Assembly: GCF_947179165.1 (NCBI RefSeq)
Contig: NC_077245.1
Location: 26,236,240 to 26,300,239, forward strand
Source of the DNA: Solanum dulcamara
Taxonomy: Eukaryota > Streptophyta > Magnoliopsida > Solanales > Solanaceae
DNA length: 64,000 nt
Direction: 5' to 3'
Position numbers and translations under genes: made by a program. The notes under the pieces are model-generated. The model worked only from the letters and a program-made list of their open reading frames with translations, made no database searches and had not been told where the DNA came from. Shown here in pieces: positions 45,880 through 58,198 of the stretch. Every line of letters starts with the position of its first letter. The stretch's first letter is position 1.

Positions 45880-46225
45880 TATTGTTACTGGTATGTTAAA
45901 GGTCTTTGCTTTTCACATATATACATTGTTAGATTTGGGTACAAACTTGTTGTTTGTTATGCTATTCATAGCTAATAGGTTTGATGTGTTAACAAAAATA
46001 TTAGTAGAGACTTATTTGGTATCTACCCTCATTGGTGAGTTCGTTGGTGAGTTCGTTGTTGCTGAAAAGGTGTATAAGAGTTATCGCGTGTCTATCATAC
46101 ACAAAGTCATTCCTTGTGATCTTATAGAGCTTGGTATGGTAGATTTTAATGTCATCCCTTGGATGGATTGGTTGCATGCATCGTATGCCTTTATAAATTT
46201 TAGTATTCATCAAGTCAAGTTTTAA
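45880..46225 (+). pseudogene. Element A aspartic protease
   Basis: Follows gag in the same frame. The expected LLDSGA motif reads LLDLGTN: the catalytic Ser/Thr after Asp is Leu. The later motif VIPWMDWL replaces VILGMDWL. The homologous domain of element B keeps DSG. The enzyme would mature the polyprotein; here it is predicted dead even before the stops. Confidence 0.85.
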
Positions 46226-46248
46226 TTCCCAAATGAGTCTATTCTACA

Positions 46249-47290
46249 ATGGAATGTCATGATTTGTTAGTGAAGGGTAGGTTCATTTCTTATCTAAAGG
46301 CCCAAAAGATGATTGCTAAGGGTTGCATCTATCAAATAGTGAGGGTTAGGTATATCGACTACAAAAGTCCTTCTATTGAGTCGGTCCCCGTAGTCAATGA
46401 GTTTATCGATGTCTTTCTCAATGATCTTCCTAATGTTTCTCTTGAAAAGGAAGTTGATTTTGGTATCGACCTTCTCCCAAATACCCAATGTATCTCTATT
46501 TCTACTTACCAAATGGCCCTGGTGGAGTTAAAGGAGTTGAAGGAACAATTGAAAGATTTATTGGAGAAGGGGTTCATAAGGCCAAGTATTTCACCATGGG
46601 GTGCTCTCACGTTGTTTGTGAGAAAGAAGGATGGGTTGCTTCGAATATGAATAGACTATCAACAATAAAACAAGATGAAAGTTAAGATTAAATACCCAAT
46701 CCCTAGGATAGATAATATTTTTGATCAATTGCAAGGAGAAAGATATTTCTCCAAGATCGATCATCATTCCAATTATCATCAACTAAGGGTAAGGGAGTGT
46801 GACATTTATAAGACGGCATTTCAAACTAGGTATGGTCACTTTGAATTTTTAATGATGTTATTTGGGTTGATGAATTCACTGATGGTGTTCATGGACTTAA
46901 TGAATAGGGTGTTCAAACCCTACCTTGATATATTTGTGGTGACTTTTATTGATGACCTCTTGATTTACTCTTGAGGTGAGGAAGAACATAAGAATCACTA
47001 AAAGGTTGTGCTTCAAACCTGGAGGGATAGGCAATTGTTTGCCAAATTTAGTAAGTACGATTTTTTGTTGAAAGAGGTGGCGATTCATAGTCACATAGTA
47101 TCTGGTGATGTGATCAAGATTGATCCTAAGAAAATAGAGGCCGTCAAGAATTGGCCTAGACCATTGTCTCATTCGGACATTAGTGGAGTTTTGGGTCTAG
47201 CCGGGTATTATAGGAGATTCATTGAAGGGTTCTCTTCCATCTCATCTCTAATGACAAAATTGACCCAAAAAAGCAAAATTCACATGGATG
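46249..47290 (+). pseudogene. Element A reverse transcriptase
   Basis: Contains the VNEFIDVFLNDLPNVS linker, [27 protein letters not shown], then after stops [31 protein letters not shown], and FIDDLLIYS at about 46945-46970, so the catalytic pair of Asp is kept. A FLGH-equivalent is altered (IHSHIVSGD). The connection GYYRRFIEGFSSIS follows. At least four stops interrupt it. Confidence 0.9.
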
Positions 47291-47294
47291 AATG

Positions 47295-47870
47295 AGTGTT
47301 AAAAGAGTTTTCATACTTTGAAAGATTGACTTACCGCCGCTCCTATCTTGACTTTATTGGAAGGGTTAGAAGGGTTTGTAGTTTATTGTGATACTTCAAA
47401 GATTGGGTTGGTCTGTGTCTTAATGCAAAATGGCAAGGTTATAGTCAATGCTTCTAGGCAACTGAAAGTGCATGAACGTAACTACCCTACCATGATCTTT
47501 AGTTAGAGACATTGTATTTGCTCTAAATATTTGGTGGTATTACCTCTATGGCGTACATGTGGATGTGTTCACCAACCACAAAAGTCTCCAATATGTGTTC
47601 TCTCAAAAAGACCTCAATCTAAGTAAAAGGAGGTGGCTAGAAATCCTCAAATACTATGTTATGAGTGTGCATTACCATCCGAGTAAGGCTAATGTTGTTG
47701 CCAATATAAATAGTAGAGTGTTTATGGGAAGTATTGCCTATGTGGAGGAAGGTAAGAGAGAGTTGGTGAAAGATATTCATCGCTTGTTTAAATTACGGGT
47801 GAATTTGAGTCATTCCAATGATTGTGGTATGTTTGTTCATAATGGGTCCTAATCATATTTGATGGTAGAT
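47295..47870 (+). pseudogene. Element A RNase H
   Basis: Readable pieces are [13 protein letters not shown] (first Asp), [30 protein letters not shown] (Asp replaced by Asn in TDHKSL) and HYHPSKANVVANI (ADALSR lost). Two frame changes lie at about 47500-47560. The catalytic set is incomplete. Confidence 0.8.
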
Positions 47871-47959
47871 GTTAAGTTAAAATAAGACCTTGATGCGAGT
47901 TCTGTAGAGTTTAAAAGTTGGTGAAAGAAAAAAAAGTAGAGGTATTTTCTTAAGGGGGA

Positions 47960-48720
47960 GATGGGGTACTTTACTATCAAGGCCGATTATGTGTTCTGGA
48001 TGTGGATGTCCTAAGGAGTTTGATTTTGAAGGAGGGTCACAATTCTTTGTACTCTATTCATCCTGGTTCAACGAGAATGTACTGAGATTTAAAGGAGCTC
48101 TATTGGTGGAATGGCATAAAGAATGGCATAGCAAAGTTTAGGGTTGATTGTCCAAATTACAACCAAGTTAAGGCTGAACATCAAAGGCCGGGTGGCTTCA
48201 CCCAAGACATCGAAATTCCCGCATGGAGGTGGGAAGATGTGAATATGTATTTTGTAGTGGGTTTGCCTCCTACTCAAAAACTTCATGATTTGATTTGGAT
48301 GATTTTTGATAAAATGATAGTGTCAGCCCATTTTCTACTAGTCAAGACATCTTATAGTGCCAAGGATTATGCTAAGTTGTATATTTGGGAGTTGGTAAAT
48401 TTTCATAGTATGTCGTAATCGATTATTTTAAATTGTGGTACCTAATTCACATCTCACTTTTCAAAGAGGACTTGGTACCAAGGTGATGCTAAGCACCGTA
48501 TTCCATCCTCAAACCGATGAGCAAGCCGAACGAACAATTCAAACACTAGAGGATATGTTAAGGGCTTGTGTGTTGGAGTTTAAAGGATGTTGGGATGATC
48601 ACCTACTGCTTATCAAGTTTGCCTACAATAATAGCTACCACTCAACCATTGAGAGGGTACCGTTTGAGGCCTTGTATGGGAGATGATGTAAATCTCTGGT
48701 TGGTTGGTTTGAAGTAAGTG
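47960..48720 (+). pseudogene. Element A integrase core
   Basis: The HHCC zinc region is readable around 48040-48180 (HNSLYSIHPGS..LYWW..CPNYNQVKAEHQ), with the second Cys of the pair lost. The catalytic region runs from 48240 (VVGLPPTQKLHD) to TVFHPQTDEQAERTIQTLEDM and LIKFAYNNSYHSTI. A stop and frame loss at about 48415-48440 remove the GTQFTS segment's context. Integrase would insert the cDNA and produce 5 bp duplications. Confidence 0.85.
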
Positions 48721-48839
48721 AGATGACCTTGTTAGGTCCTGATTTGGTGCTTGATGTTATGAAGAAGCTAAGAGTCATTAGGGAAAGGTTGAAGATGGCT
48801 TAAACTCGCAAAAGTCCTATTTCGATACTAAAAAAAGGG

Positions 48840-49283
48840 ATATTGAGTTTAGTATGGATGATTGGGTATACTTGAAGGTTTCATGCATGAAGGGTGTAGT
48901 TCAGTTTGGTAAGAAAGAAGATTGAACCCTGGTATGTAAGGCCTTATAGAATCTTGAGACGTGTTTGCAAGGTTGCTTATGAGTTGGAATTGCCTTTGTC
49001 AATGACTATGGTTAATCCCATGTTTCATGTGTCAATGTTAAGAAAATGTGTGGGTGATCCAAAATCAATTGTTCCTCTAGAAATAGTGAATGTTGAAGAA
49101 AACTTGACCTATAAAAAGGTCCCAATTGAAATTTTATACTTGAAAGTTAAGAAATTGAGGAACAACGAAGTTGCATCCATTAAAGTTCTTTGGAGGAATC
49201 AACAAGTTGAAAGATCTACTTGGGAAGTTCAAGCGGATATGATGAATCAATACCCTTATCTTTTTCATTCTACTCAAGGTTAA
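48840..49283 (+). pseudogene. Element A integrase C-terminus with chromodomain
   Basis: An open 125-codon stretch (48906-49283) carries the GPY/F-like segment (RPYRILRRVCKVAYELELP), the VFHVSMLRKC motif form FHVSMLRKCVGDP, and the chromodomain signature IKVLWRNQQVERSTWEVQADM. Chromodomains guide chromovirus integration to heterochromatin marks. This is the best preserved coding part of element A. Confidence 0.9.
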
Positions 49284-49510
49284 GGTACTAAGTGATTTTT
49301 CCTCAAATGTTTAAGACTCTTATAATTCAGATTTCCTAAGTCTTCATATGCATGCATGTTCATGAAGTTGAATTTTAAAGTCATGTTTTATGCTAAGTTT
49401 AAGGTATCATGTTTTATTCATTTCAAGTGTCATTGTACTCATGTTGGGTTGTTAGTTCTCGCGCCATATAATTTTCTATGCTATTAATTCTCATTCGAGG
49501 ACGGTTGTTC

Positions 49511-49525
49511 CCAAGAGGGAGATAT
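49511..49525 (+). other. Element A polypurine tract
   Basis: CAAGAGGGAGATAT directly precedes the 3' LTR. The same tract precedes the 3' LTR of element B (58992-59005). It primes plus-strand DNA synthesis. The upstream TTCGAGGACG is also shared. Confidence 0.85.
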
Positions 49526-51596
49526 TGCAAGACCCTAAAAATTTGGAAAGTCCTAAACTACGGAACTAAGAATGAAAGTGTAGAGAAATATAGAAAATTA
49601 GCAACCGGTATAGACCACAGAAGGACATCACTGGCCGTAGTACACACCACGCCTCATAGTGATCCACCATGGTGGAGGTTTTGAGACCCAACCCTACGGG
49701 GAAGGGACCATGAAAAGGGACCACGGACCATGGTGAGCACCACCGGCCGTGAAGCATTCCATGGTGACACCTCCCCAAAGTCCTCAAGAAACATTCCAAG
49801 GAAAGGACCATGGACAACTGGAGCTCTTCACGGATTGTGCTATGATCCGTGGTAGTCGCTTTTGCAGGCTGTCCTATAGGACCTGCACCACAGACAAGGT
49901 TCATGGGCCGTTATGCCCACCATGGACCATGAAGGTCTCCGTGGAGGAAGTTTAGAGACTCTCTCTGTAGACTTCCAAAATCTTTTCCCTAATTCCTTTA
50001 TCATGGGACACCATCACGGGCTGTGGTAAGAACCAAGGACTAGAAGGGTCCCTATGAAGGTGAGTGTAGCCAGTTTAAAAAAGGGGCATTTTTGACCTTT
50101 CATGTGTTATGACACAAAGTGAGGTCATTTTGAGGACTTAAATGACCTATATAAAGGACCTAAAATCTCCAAATCCCTCATTTCTCAGACTTACACTCAA
50201 ACACAAGATTCTTTCCTCTCAAGTTCTCCCAAGGTTTCAAGAAAAGCTAGGGTTTCAAGAAAAGTTAGAGTTTCATCCCAAGAGATTCAAGCCTCCACTT
50301 TCAAGTTTGCATTAAAGGTTATTTCCCCAAGGTATGTGGGTATCATTCATGGGTTCTTCTACCCATGGAGCCCAAGTGATCTCTAAACTCAGTATCTCAA
50401 ATTTTAGATGATGAAATCTTATGAGTTTTTATATGATGATTCTGAATGCATAGGTTATTATCTATTTAGAGTTCATTTACCTATATTGGTATATATTGAC
50501 TTTCAATTTCATGAAATGGATAATTTATCAAAGATCCTTATATGAAGGCATGAAATTAGCTTTAAAGTATATTGGTTGTTTGCTTTTATATGCTTTAATT
50601 GATGCATTTTCATTACCCTCATGCATTTTAGATTGTTTTAAATATATTTGAAGGATGAATAAAACGCACCCACCTAGTTTTATTATGCTAAAATGAAGTT
50701 GAATTGAAAGCTTTGACTCCAAAATTAAAGTTTATGAAAGCAAATATTTATGATTAAAGGGAGTCTTATGAAATGAAAGAATGATTGAATCATGTTGAAA
50801 GGGCTTTTTAGCCAAAGAATGAATTCTATGTGATAAGGATAATTCTCATATATTAGAATCAAATGAAAGGTTTTAATAAGATATTCTACCTAATGATGAT
50901 TTGATGTCTAAAGTTATATGAATACTTATGTAATTATGATATAAAAATATTTTTCCATGGGATTTAACCTAGCATCGAATGTAGCATATAGATGGGGACT
51001 CGACCTAAGAGGTCCTTAGGTAAAGTCTCATGTTGTGTTAATTATACATCAACATAGGGGCCCTTGTAGGTTTAGGTTAATAGATCCAAAAATTTCCTAA
51101 AATTTAAAAGGTAAAGAAATGATTAAAGTTGACGGAGATTTACCTGGAAGTAGTCTGCCTATGCCAATGTAGGGGGATTATGTTGGATTCCATGGAATAG
51201 CTCGCATTGTCTTAAATGTCGATTATGGTCATCTTCCCATAAATGGAGGTTTCAAATGTTATTTAGATGATTGATTATACATTTATTGCATAATGTTTCG
51301 GACTTCCTAAATATTCTAATATTTCTTACATGTTCATGAATGTCTACATCCTTAGTACATTCAAAGTACTAATGCATATTCTTTTGCCAACATGATATCA
51401 CCATGTAGGGATCGACTTTTCTCCACACTTATCTCCATGTGGATAGATGATTACGTTGAAGGCCTACTTTGTTGGTGAGTTCCCATATTTCGAGAACAAT
51501 ATCCTTTTTCTTTCGATCTTGTTTATGTAAAGTCTTTTGGGATACTTATCATACTTCTTATTTCCATTTATTATGAGGGTGAGCTAGGTATATGTT
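49526..51596 (+). repeat. 3' LTR of element A, left part
   Basis: Begins TGCAAGACCC and aligns with the 5' LTR up to GAGCTAGGTATATG, then is cut by element B. It retains the stem-loop CATGGGT-TCTTCT-ACCCATG (50348-50367) after GGTATGTGGG, and the TTAGTAC/GTACTAA dyad (51352-51372). Confidence 0.95.
51592..51596. repeat. Target-site duplication of element B, left
   Basis: ATGTT before element B; ATGTC follows it at 61057-61061. The intact 5' LTR of element A reads ATGTC at the matching place, so the left copy has one C-to-T change. Confidence 0.85.
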
Positions 51597-53967
51597 TGTA
51601 AGACCCTGGAAATGTGAAAGGTCCTTAACCAAGGAAAAAATAATGAATTCTCAGAAAATGCAGAGAATTGGCACCAGGAGCTGACCACGGAAGCCATCAC
51701 AGGTCGTGGTAAGCATCACAGACCATGGTGAGAAAATATGGTAGAGATTCAGAGAATTCGGCATGCAGGTGACAAACTAATATGGAGGACCATAGGCCAT
51801 GGTGAGCACCACAGACCGTGAAGCCCTCTATGGTAACCCCTCCCCAAAACCCTTAGGAAATTTCCCAAGGCAAGGTCCATGAATAACCTCTATAAATCGC
51901 GGAACCCTCCACAGACCATGGTGTGTCCCTGTGGTGGTCACTCTATAGGCCTTCTACAGGACCTGCACCACGACCACCTTTCACGACCTGTAGTGCCATC
52001 CACCACTGTGAAGGGGCTACATGGTGAAACTTCAGAGACTATCCTGCATGCCCTTTCCAAATATTTTTCATAGTCCCTTACCAGAGGATCCCACCATGCA
52101 CCATGGTAAAAACAACAAACAGGGAAGGGTTTGTGTGAAGCCAATTACGGCTAGATTTTAAAAGGGGCAGACTGGTTTTTTTCTACATTTTAATTCAATG
52201 TGGTGTCGTTTTGAGGGTAGAATCCACCCATATAAACCCCTAAACCCTTACCAGACCTCATTCTACACACTTAGGCTCAATCTTTACAAATACTCTTTTC
52301 TCAAAGTCAGGTTCCATAAATCCGCAGTCAGAAAAATCAATTGTTTTTTTAACTCTCCTAAGGACTCCGAGGCAAGATTAGGGTTTCATCTCAAGGACTT
52401 TCCAAGTATCCCTTTCTCATCAGACTTCATTAGGGATTTGTTTCCCTAAGATATGTGGGTTTTCATCCATGGTTTATTTTACCCATGGAGCCAAAATATA
52501 TTTTAAACTTAATTTTAAATGATGAAAATTTATGGGTTTTTACATGATGATTCCTAATACATAGATTATGGTATATTTGAAGGTCATTTACCTATATTGA
52601 AATATATTGACTCTCAATTTTATGAAATAAAGGATTTGTTAAGGTTCTTATATGAAGGCTTGAAAGGTAGTTTTAAAGTGTTTATAGTGGGTTGTTTTAA
52701 GATGTTTAATTTGATGCATTTCCATCACTCTCATGCATGCAAGTATTGTTTAAATGTATTTGGAAGTTAAATGAAATGAACCCACCTAGTCTTTTTATGT
52801 TGAAATGAAGTTGAAATTAAAACTTTGAACTAAAATTTTATGAAGCAAATGCCTATGTTTAAGGAAGTCTTATGAAATTATTGAATGTTGATGAATGGGA
52901 TTTTTAGCCAACGAATGGATTCAATGTGAAAGGATGATTCTCACATATTTTAAATCAAATAAAATATTTTAATGAGTTATTCCATCGATGATGATTTGAT
53001 GTCTAAAGTTATACAATGCTTATGTTATTATGATATTTAAATGCTATATCTGTGGTATTCACCTAGCACTGAATGTAGCATGTAGATGGAAACTCGACCT
53101 AAGGGGTGCTTAAGTAATGTCTCATGTTGCATTAACTATGCGCGAACATAGGGCCCTTGTAGGCTATTTAGGCAACTAGATCCACGATTAACCATTAAAG
53201 TTAAAGTTAAAGAAATGATTGAAGTTTATGAAGTTCTACCCAAAAAGTAGTAACCCCGTGCCAACATAGGAGGTTATATTGGATTCTATATAATAGCTCG
53301 CATGGTCTTAAATGTCGGTTATGGTCATCTTGAAACAAAATGAAAGTTTTAAGGTTTCATATAATGATTTATCATGCATGCATTTAATTATACATATTTC
53401 TTATAATTGTCTTTATGTTCTTCATTTACTAACGTATACTTTTGTTTACATAATATCACTATGTAAGGACTAGCGTTGCTCCTCCCTCTCCTCCTCGAGG
53501 ATAGATAACCTTTGTATAAGTTGGGTTGCTAGATACGGGATCCTCGTAGTAGGAAGACCAAGATCTAACAGAGAGAGGGTAGTCTAGTTCGATCATTGAA
53601 GGCTACTACTAGTTGGTAACTTCCCATGTTTCGGGGGTAACACTCTTATATTTATAGCTTATGTTTGTATAGAATCTTGAGTTATTTTTTATATTTTTGA
53701 CTTATACCTCGAGGGTCAGCTAGGAACATTTCTTTCCACCGCCAAGTCTTAAAGGTAGAAGGTATTGTTGGACAAAATGTTTGATCTTTAAGGTGACTTG
53801 GTTTTTATTCAATGTGAAATATCTTAGTCCCATTACCCCTTATATTTCCACTACTTTCTTAATCATTACCAATGATAAGCTTAATTAATGCTAAGAGGAT
53901 TAGGTGAGGTACCTTCGAGTAGCTCATTCGTTGTGTTATATCTAGGCCCAAGTCTTGGGTCATGATA
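51597..53967 (+). repeat. 5' LTR of element B
   Basis: 2371 bp, TGTAAGACCCTGG to TGATA. It contains CACGACC/ACCATGGTG-type words in U3, a degenerate stem-loop (52467-52488) after GATATGTGGGT, and TAGCTCGCATGGTCTTAAATG. The left arm of the TTAGTAC dyad is deleted (near 53425). Confidence 0.9.
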
Positions 53968-53983
53968 AATATAATATTAGAGC
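53968..53983 (+). other. Primer-binding site remnant of element B
   Basis: AATATAATATTAGAGC follows the LTR, a mutated form of AACTTGGTATCAGAGC; the last six bases still match tRNA-Met. Confidence 0.7.
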
Positions 53984-54182
53984 TCCAAGTTTTAAAATGG
54001 TCCTCGGAGTACAACATACTGTATCAAATAGGGCCTTGCTCATGGTTTTGAAGCGCATCACATCTATGAATAAGATACTATAGGACATTTAGGAAAGTTT
54101 TTACTTTTTTCAAATTCATGTTGTGCCTTAGAGTGTCTTGATCCTTTATCTAATTAATGACCCATTCTGTGTTCTCTAAATA

Positions 54183-55345
54183 ATACCTCGAGGAAGAGCA
54201 CCTCAAAGTGCAAGGGTTGATGATAAGGACTAAGATCCTCTAGTTCCCGATGCCCCACATCATAAGGAAGGTGTAAACCATGGAAAAGTTTGGAATATTA
54301 GCACGTTGTTGGCTTAGGACATAGCCAACCAGAAGAACCAAGGTGTTCCTCCTTCTCAAGTGTAAAATCCATCTTTTAGGATTCGGGATTTCAAAAGAAT
54401 AAATCCTCCCCAGTTTGATACTTCTAAAATAAATGAGGACCCTATGGAGTTTATTAATGAGGTATATTGGATTGTGGCTATTATGGGTGTGCCTCAAAAT
54501 GAGAAGGACGAGATAGTGCCTTTTCAAATTAAAGGTGTGGGACAAGTTTGGTATGAATAATAGGTTGTTGAGAAGGATGAAAAAATAGGGTCAATAGGAT
54601 AGAAAGAGTTAAAAAGAGCCTTCTTAGACCGGTTCTTTCCATTGGAACTAAGGGAGGCCAAAATCTAAGAGTTTATCAACCTTCATCAAGGGACTATGAG
54701 TGTGAGGGAGTATGCCCTCAAATTCACTAATTTGTCTAAGTATGCTACCTTTATGGTCTTCGACCCTCATGAAAGGATGAGCAAGTTCATTTTTGGTGAC
54801 TCAAACTTGGTGTCCAAGGAGTGCAAGATGGATATGTTGGTCAAATAGATGGACATCTCCTGAATAACGACATATGCAGAGCAAATTGAAGAAGAGAAGT
54901 TAAGGAAGTGGTCAAGAGGGTTCAAGAAGGCTAGAGTGGATGGTGGATGGTTCAACCCTTAAAGGTCCAATTATGGTAACAATGGCAAGGGCTAAGGTGG
55001 GCAATGGTTTGTGAGACAAAGTTCCATCAATACATCATCTCCAAAGTTCAACAAGGATAAGGGTACTAATCCAATGGTTCCAAAAGAAAATGTTGGTGCC
55101 CAAGCCTTTCCCGCTTCCAAGAAGTATGGGAAGACCCACAAAGGGGAGTGCTTGGAAGGCTCTAATGCATTCTTTAAGTGTGGAAAAATAGGTCATCATG
55201 CTCAGGATTGTAGAAGTGGTGGTGGTGTTGGGCTCAAGGCCAAATTGCTTATGATCAACAAGCTCAATAGGTGGACAACACACCAACCACTTCTATGCCT
55301 TACAGGAGGCAAGAGGTTGAGGAAGCACCAATATTAGTACCGTTA
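54183..55345 (+). pseudogene. Element B gag
   Basis: The start codon position reads ATA (54183) before CCTCGAGGAAGA, so the initiator ATG appears lost. Readable capsid blocks are FRIRDFKRINPPQFD, DPMEFINEVYWIVAIMGV, FLDRFFPLEL, and SMSVREYALKFTNLSKY. The zinc knuckle reads FFKCGKIGHHAQDC, with its first Cys replaced by Phe. More than ten stops interrupt it. Confidence 0.88.
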
Positions 55346-55347
55346 TA

Positions 55348-55665
55348 TTGAAGTTCTTTACTTTTTATGTGTATGCATTGTTAGATTCGGGTGCAAACTT
55401 GTCATTTGTCACTCTATTCTTAGGTAATAGGTTTGATGTATTGCTTGAAATATTAATAGAGTCTTATTTGGTGTCTACCCCATTGGGTGAGTCGGTTGTT
55501 GGTAGAAAGGTTTATAAGGGTTGTCCCGTGTTTATCTTGCATAAATTTGTCCCTTGTCATCTTATTGAGCTTGACATGGTAGATTTTGACGTTATACTTG
55601 GGATAGATTGGTTACATGCATCTTACGCTTCCATAGATTATAGAACTCATCGAGTTAAGTTTTAA
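55348..55665 (+). pseudogene. Element B aspartic protease
   Basis: An open stretch with the intact catalytic motif LLDSGANLSFV and the second motif VILGIDWLHASYA. It is the only protease in the window without an obvious lesion, but it is cut off from gag and RT by stops. Confidence 0.88.
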
Positions 55666-56752
55666 TTCCCAAATGAGTCTATTCTTGAAAGGTAAGTTCA
55701 TCTCTTGTCTTAAAGACCAAACGTTGATTGCTAAGTCTTGCAATTGCCACATTATGAAGGTAAGAGGTGTCGATTCTGAAATTCCTCCTCTTGAGTTGTT
55801 TCTCTTAGTCAATGAGTTTCCCGATAACCTTTTCGGTATCCTTCCCGAAAGGGAAATTAATTTTGGTATTGATCTCCTCCCCAATACTCAATCTATCTCT
55901 ATTCCTCCTTACCGAAAGTCCCCAATAAAATTAAAAGATTTGAAAGAACAATTAAAGGACTTGTTAGAAATAGGGTTCATAAGGCCATGTATTTCACCAT
56001 GGGGTATTCCCATATTATTTGTAAGAAAGAAGGATGGGTTACTTCGAATGTGCATAGATTACCATCAATTGAACAAAATGACCATTAAGAACAATTACCC
56101 AATCCCTAGAATAGATGAGTTTTTCTATCAATTGCAAGGGGAATGTCACTTTTCTATGATCGACCTTTGATCTGGCTATCACCAACTAAGGGTGAGGGGG
56201 TGTAAAATTCCTAATATGGCATTCTGAACAAGGTATGGTCACTTCGAGTTTGTAGTAATGAGTTTTGGGTTAATGAATGCACCTGTGGTGTTTATTGACC
56301 TAATGAATAGGGTTTTCAAACACTACCTTAATACTTTTGTTGTGGTCTTCATTGATGACATTTTGATTTACTCTCACGGTGAGGAAGAACATAAGAATCA
56401 CCTGAGGGTTGCTCTTCAAACCTTGAGGGATAGGCAATTGTTTGCAAAGTTTAGTAAGTGTAAATTTTGGTTGAAAGAGGTAGCTTTTGTTGGTCATATA
56501 GTATCCGGTGGTGGAATCACGGTTGATCGTAAGAAAATAGAGGCGGTCAAGAATTGGCCTAGACCATTGTCTCCTTCGGATATAAGGAGTTTCTTGGGTC
56601 TAGTCAGTTACTATAGGAGGTTCGTTAAAGGGTTCTCTACTATCTCATCTCCCATGATGAAATTAACCCAAAAGAAAGAAAAATTCATATGGACGGATGA
56701 TTGTGAAAAGAGCTTCCAAGCATTGAAACAGCACCCATTCAAATCAAAATAG
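55666..56752 (+). pseudogene. Element B reverse transcriptase
   Basis: Shows [39 protein letters not shown] and MIDL (first catalytic Asp), then a stop at 56167. After it come [33 protein letters not shown] (catalytic Asp pair intact), [20 protein letters not shown] and [16 protein letters not shown]. It ends in a region disturbed by a 51 bp insertion. Confidence 0.9.
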
Positions 56753-56779
56753 AATGAGCACCTACAACTAAGGGGAATG
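56729..56779 (+). repeat. 51 bp insertion in element B RNase H linker
   Basis: Relative to element A (around 47318), element B has about 51 extra bases between the SFQALK codons and the GACTTAxxTACCGCCGCTC-like sequence. No flanking duplication is evident. It introduces stops. Confidence 0.6.
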
Positions 56780-57230
56780 GTGACTTAATTACCTCCGCTC
56801 TTATTTTGAAACTACCAGAAGGATTAGAAAGATTTGTGGTTTATTGTGATTCTTCAAAGATTGGTTTGGGTTGTGTCTTGATGCAAAATAAGAAGGTTAT
56901 ATCCTATGCTTCTAGGCAATTGAAGGTGCATGAACATAACTACCCTACACATGATATTGAGTTGGCCGCTATTGTTTTTTCTTTAATGATTTGGCAGTAT
57001 TACCTTTATAAGGTGCATGTGAATGTGTACACTGATCATAAAAGTCTCTAATATGTGTTCACTCAATAGGACCTCAATCTAAGGTAAAAGAGATGGCTAG
57101 AACTCCTCAAAGACTATGATATGAGTATGCATTATCATCCGAGTAAGGTCAATATGGTTGCCGATGCACTTAGTACAGTTTCTATAAGGAGTGCGGACAA
57201 TGTTTATAAAGGGAAGATGGAATTGGTGAA
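56780..57230 (+). pseudogene. Element B RNase H
   Basis: [23 protein letters not shown] (first Asp), [24 protein letters not shown] (Glu), and [10 protein letters not shown] (Asp) are in one open stretch (56806-57051). Beyond two stops lies VADALSTVS (the last Asp). All four acidic residues survive. Confidence 0.88.
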
Positions 57231-57349
57231 AGTTGTTCACCAGTTGACTAGATTAGAGTGAAGTTGAGTGGTACCAATGATGATGGTATGGTTTTTCATA
57301 ATGGGTCCAAATCCTCTTTGGTGGGGGATATCAAATAAAAAGATGACCT

Positions 57350-58150
57350 TGATCCAACAATTGTTGAGTTAAAGAGGTTGGTGAAGGAAAAGAAGCTAGA
57401 GGTCTTTTCACAAGAGAGAGATGGGGTGCTATACTACCAAGTTCAGTTGTGTATTCTGGAAGTTGATGGCCTAAGGAGTTTGATTTTGAAGAAGGCTTAT
57501 AATTCTTCATACTCTATTCATTCCGGTTCGATGAAATTATATCGAGACTTGAAAGGGTTGTATTGGTGGGGTGGTATAAAAATGGACATAACAAGGTTCA
57601 TATCTGAATATACGAATTTCCAACAAGTGAAGGTAAAACATCAAAGTCCGAGTGACCTAGCAAAATTTAAGATATTGAAATACCTACTTGGAAGTGGAAA
57701 GATGTGAATATGTATTTCGTAGTGGGCTTGTCTCATATCCAAAAATGTCATGATTCAATATGGGTATTTGCTGATAGAATGACTAACTTGGCTCACTTTT
57801 TACCGGTCAAGACCTCTTATAGTGCCGAATATTATGCTAATTTGTATATTCGGGAGTTGGTAAGGTTGCATGGTGTGCTGTTGTCAACTATTTTGGACCG
57901 TGGTACCCAATTCACTTCTCATTTTTGGAAATCATTTCAATGAGGCCTTGGTACTGAGGTAAAGTTAAGCAGTGCATTCCGCCCTCAAACCGATGCGCAA
58001 GCCGAAAGAATAATTCAAACACTAGAGGATATGTTAAGGGCTTGTGTAATCGAGTTTAAAGGGAGTTAAGATGATTATCTCCCACTTATCGAGTTTTCCT
58101 AAAATAATAGTTACCAGTCAAATATCAAGATAGCGCTATTTGAGGCTTTG
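57350..58150 (+). pseudogene. Element B integrase core
   Basis: The zinc region reads HNSSYSIHSGSMKLYRDLKGLYWWGG, then the Cys pair is replaced (EYTNFQQVK). The core holds VFADRMTNLAHFLPVKTSY, ELVRLHGVLLSTILDRGTQFTSHFW (catalytic Asp), and, after a stop, FRPQTDAQAERIIQTLEDM (Glu). Single-base stops break it at about 57941, 58066 and 58099. Confidence 0.88.
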
Positions 58151-58198
58151 TATGGGAGATGATATAGGTATCCGATTAGTTTTTTTGAAGAAGGTGAG

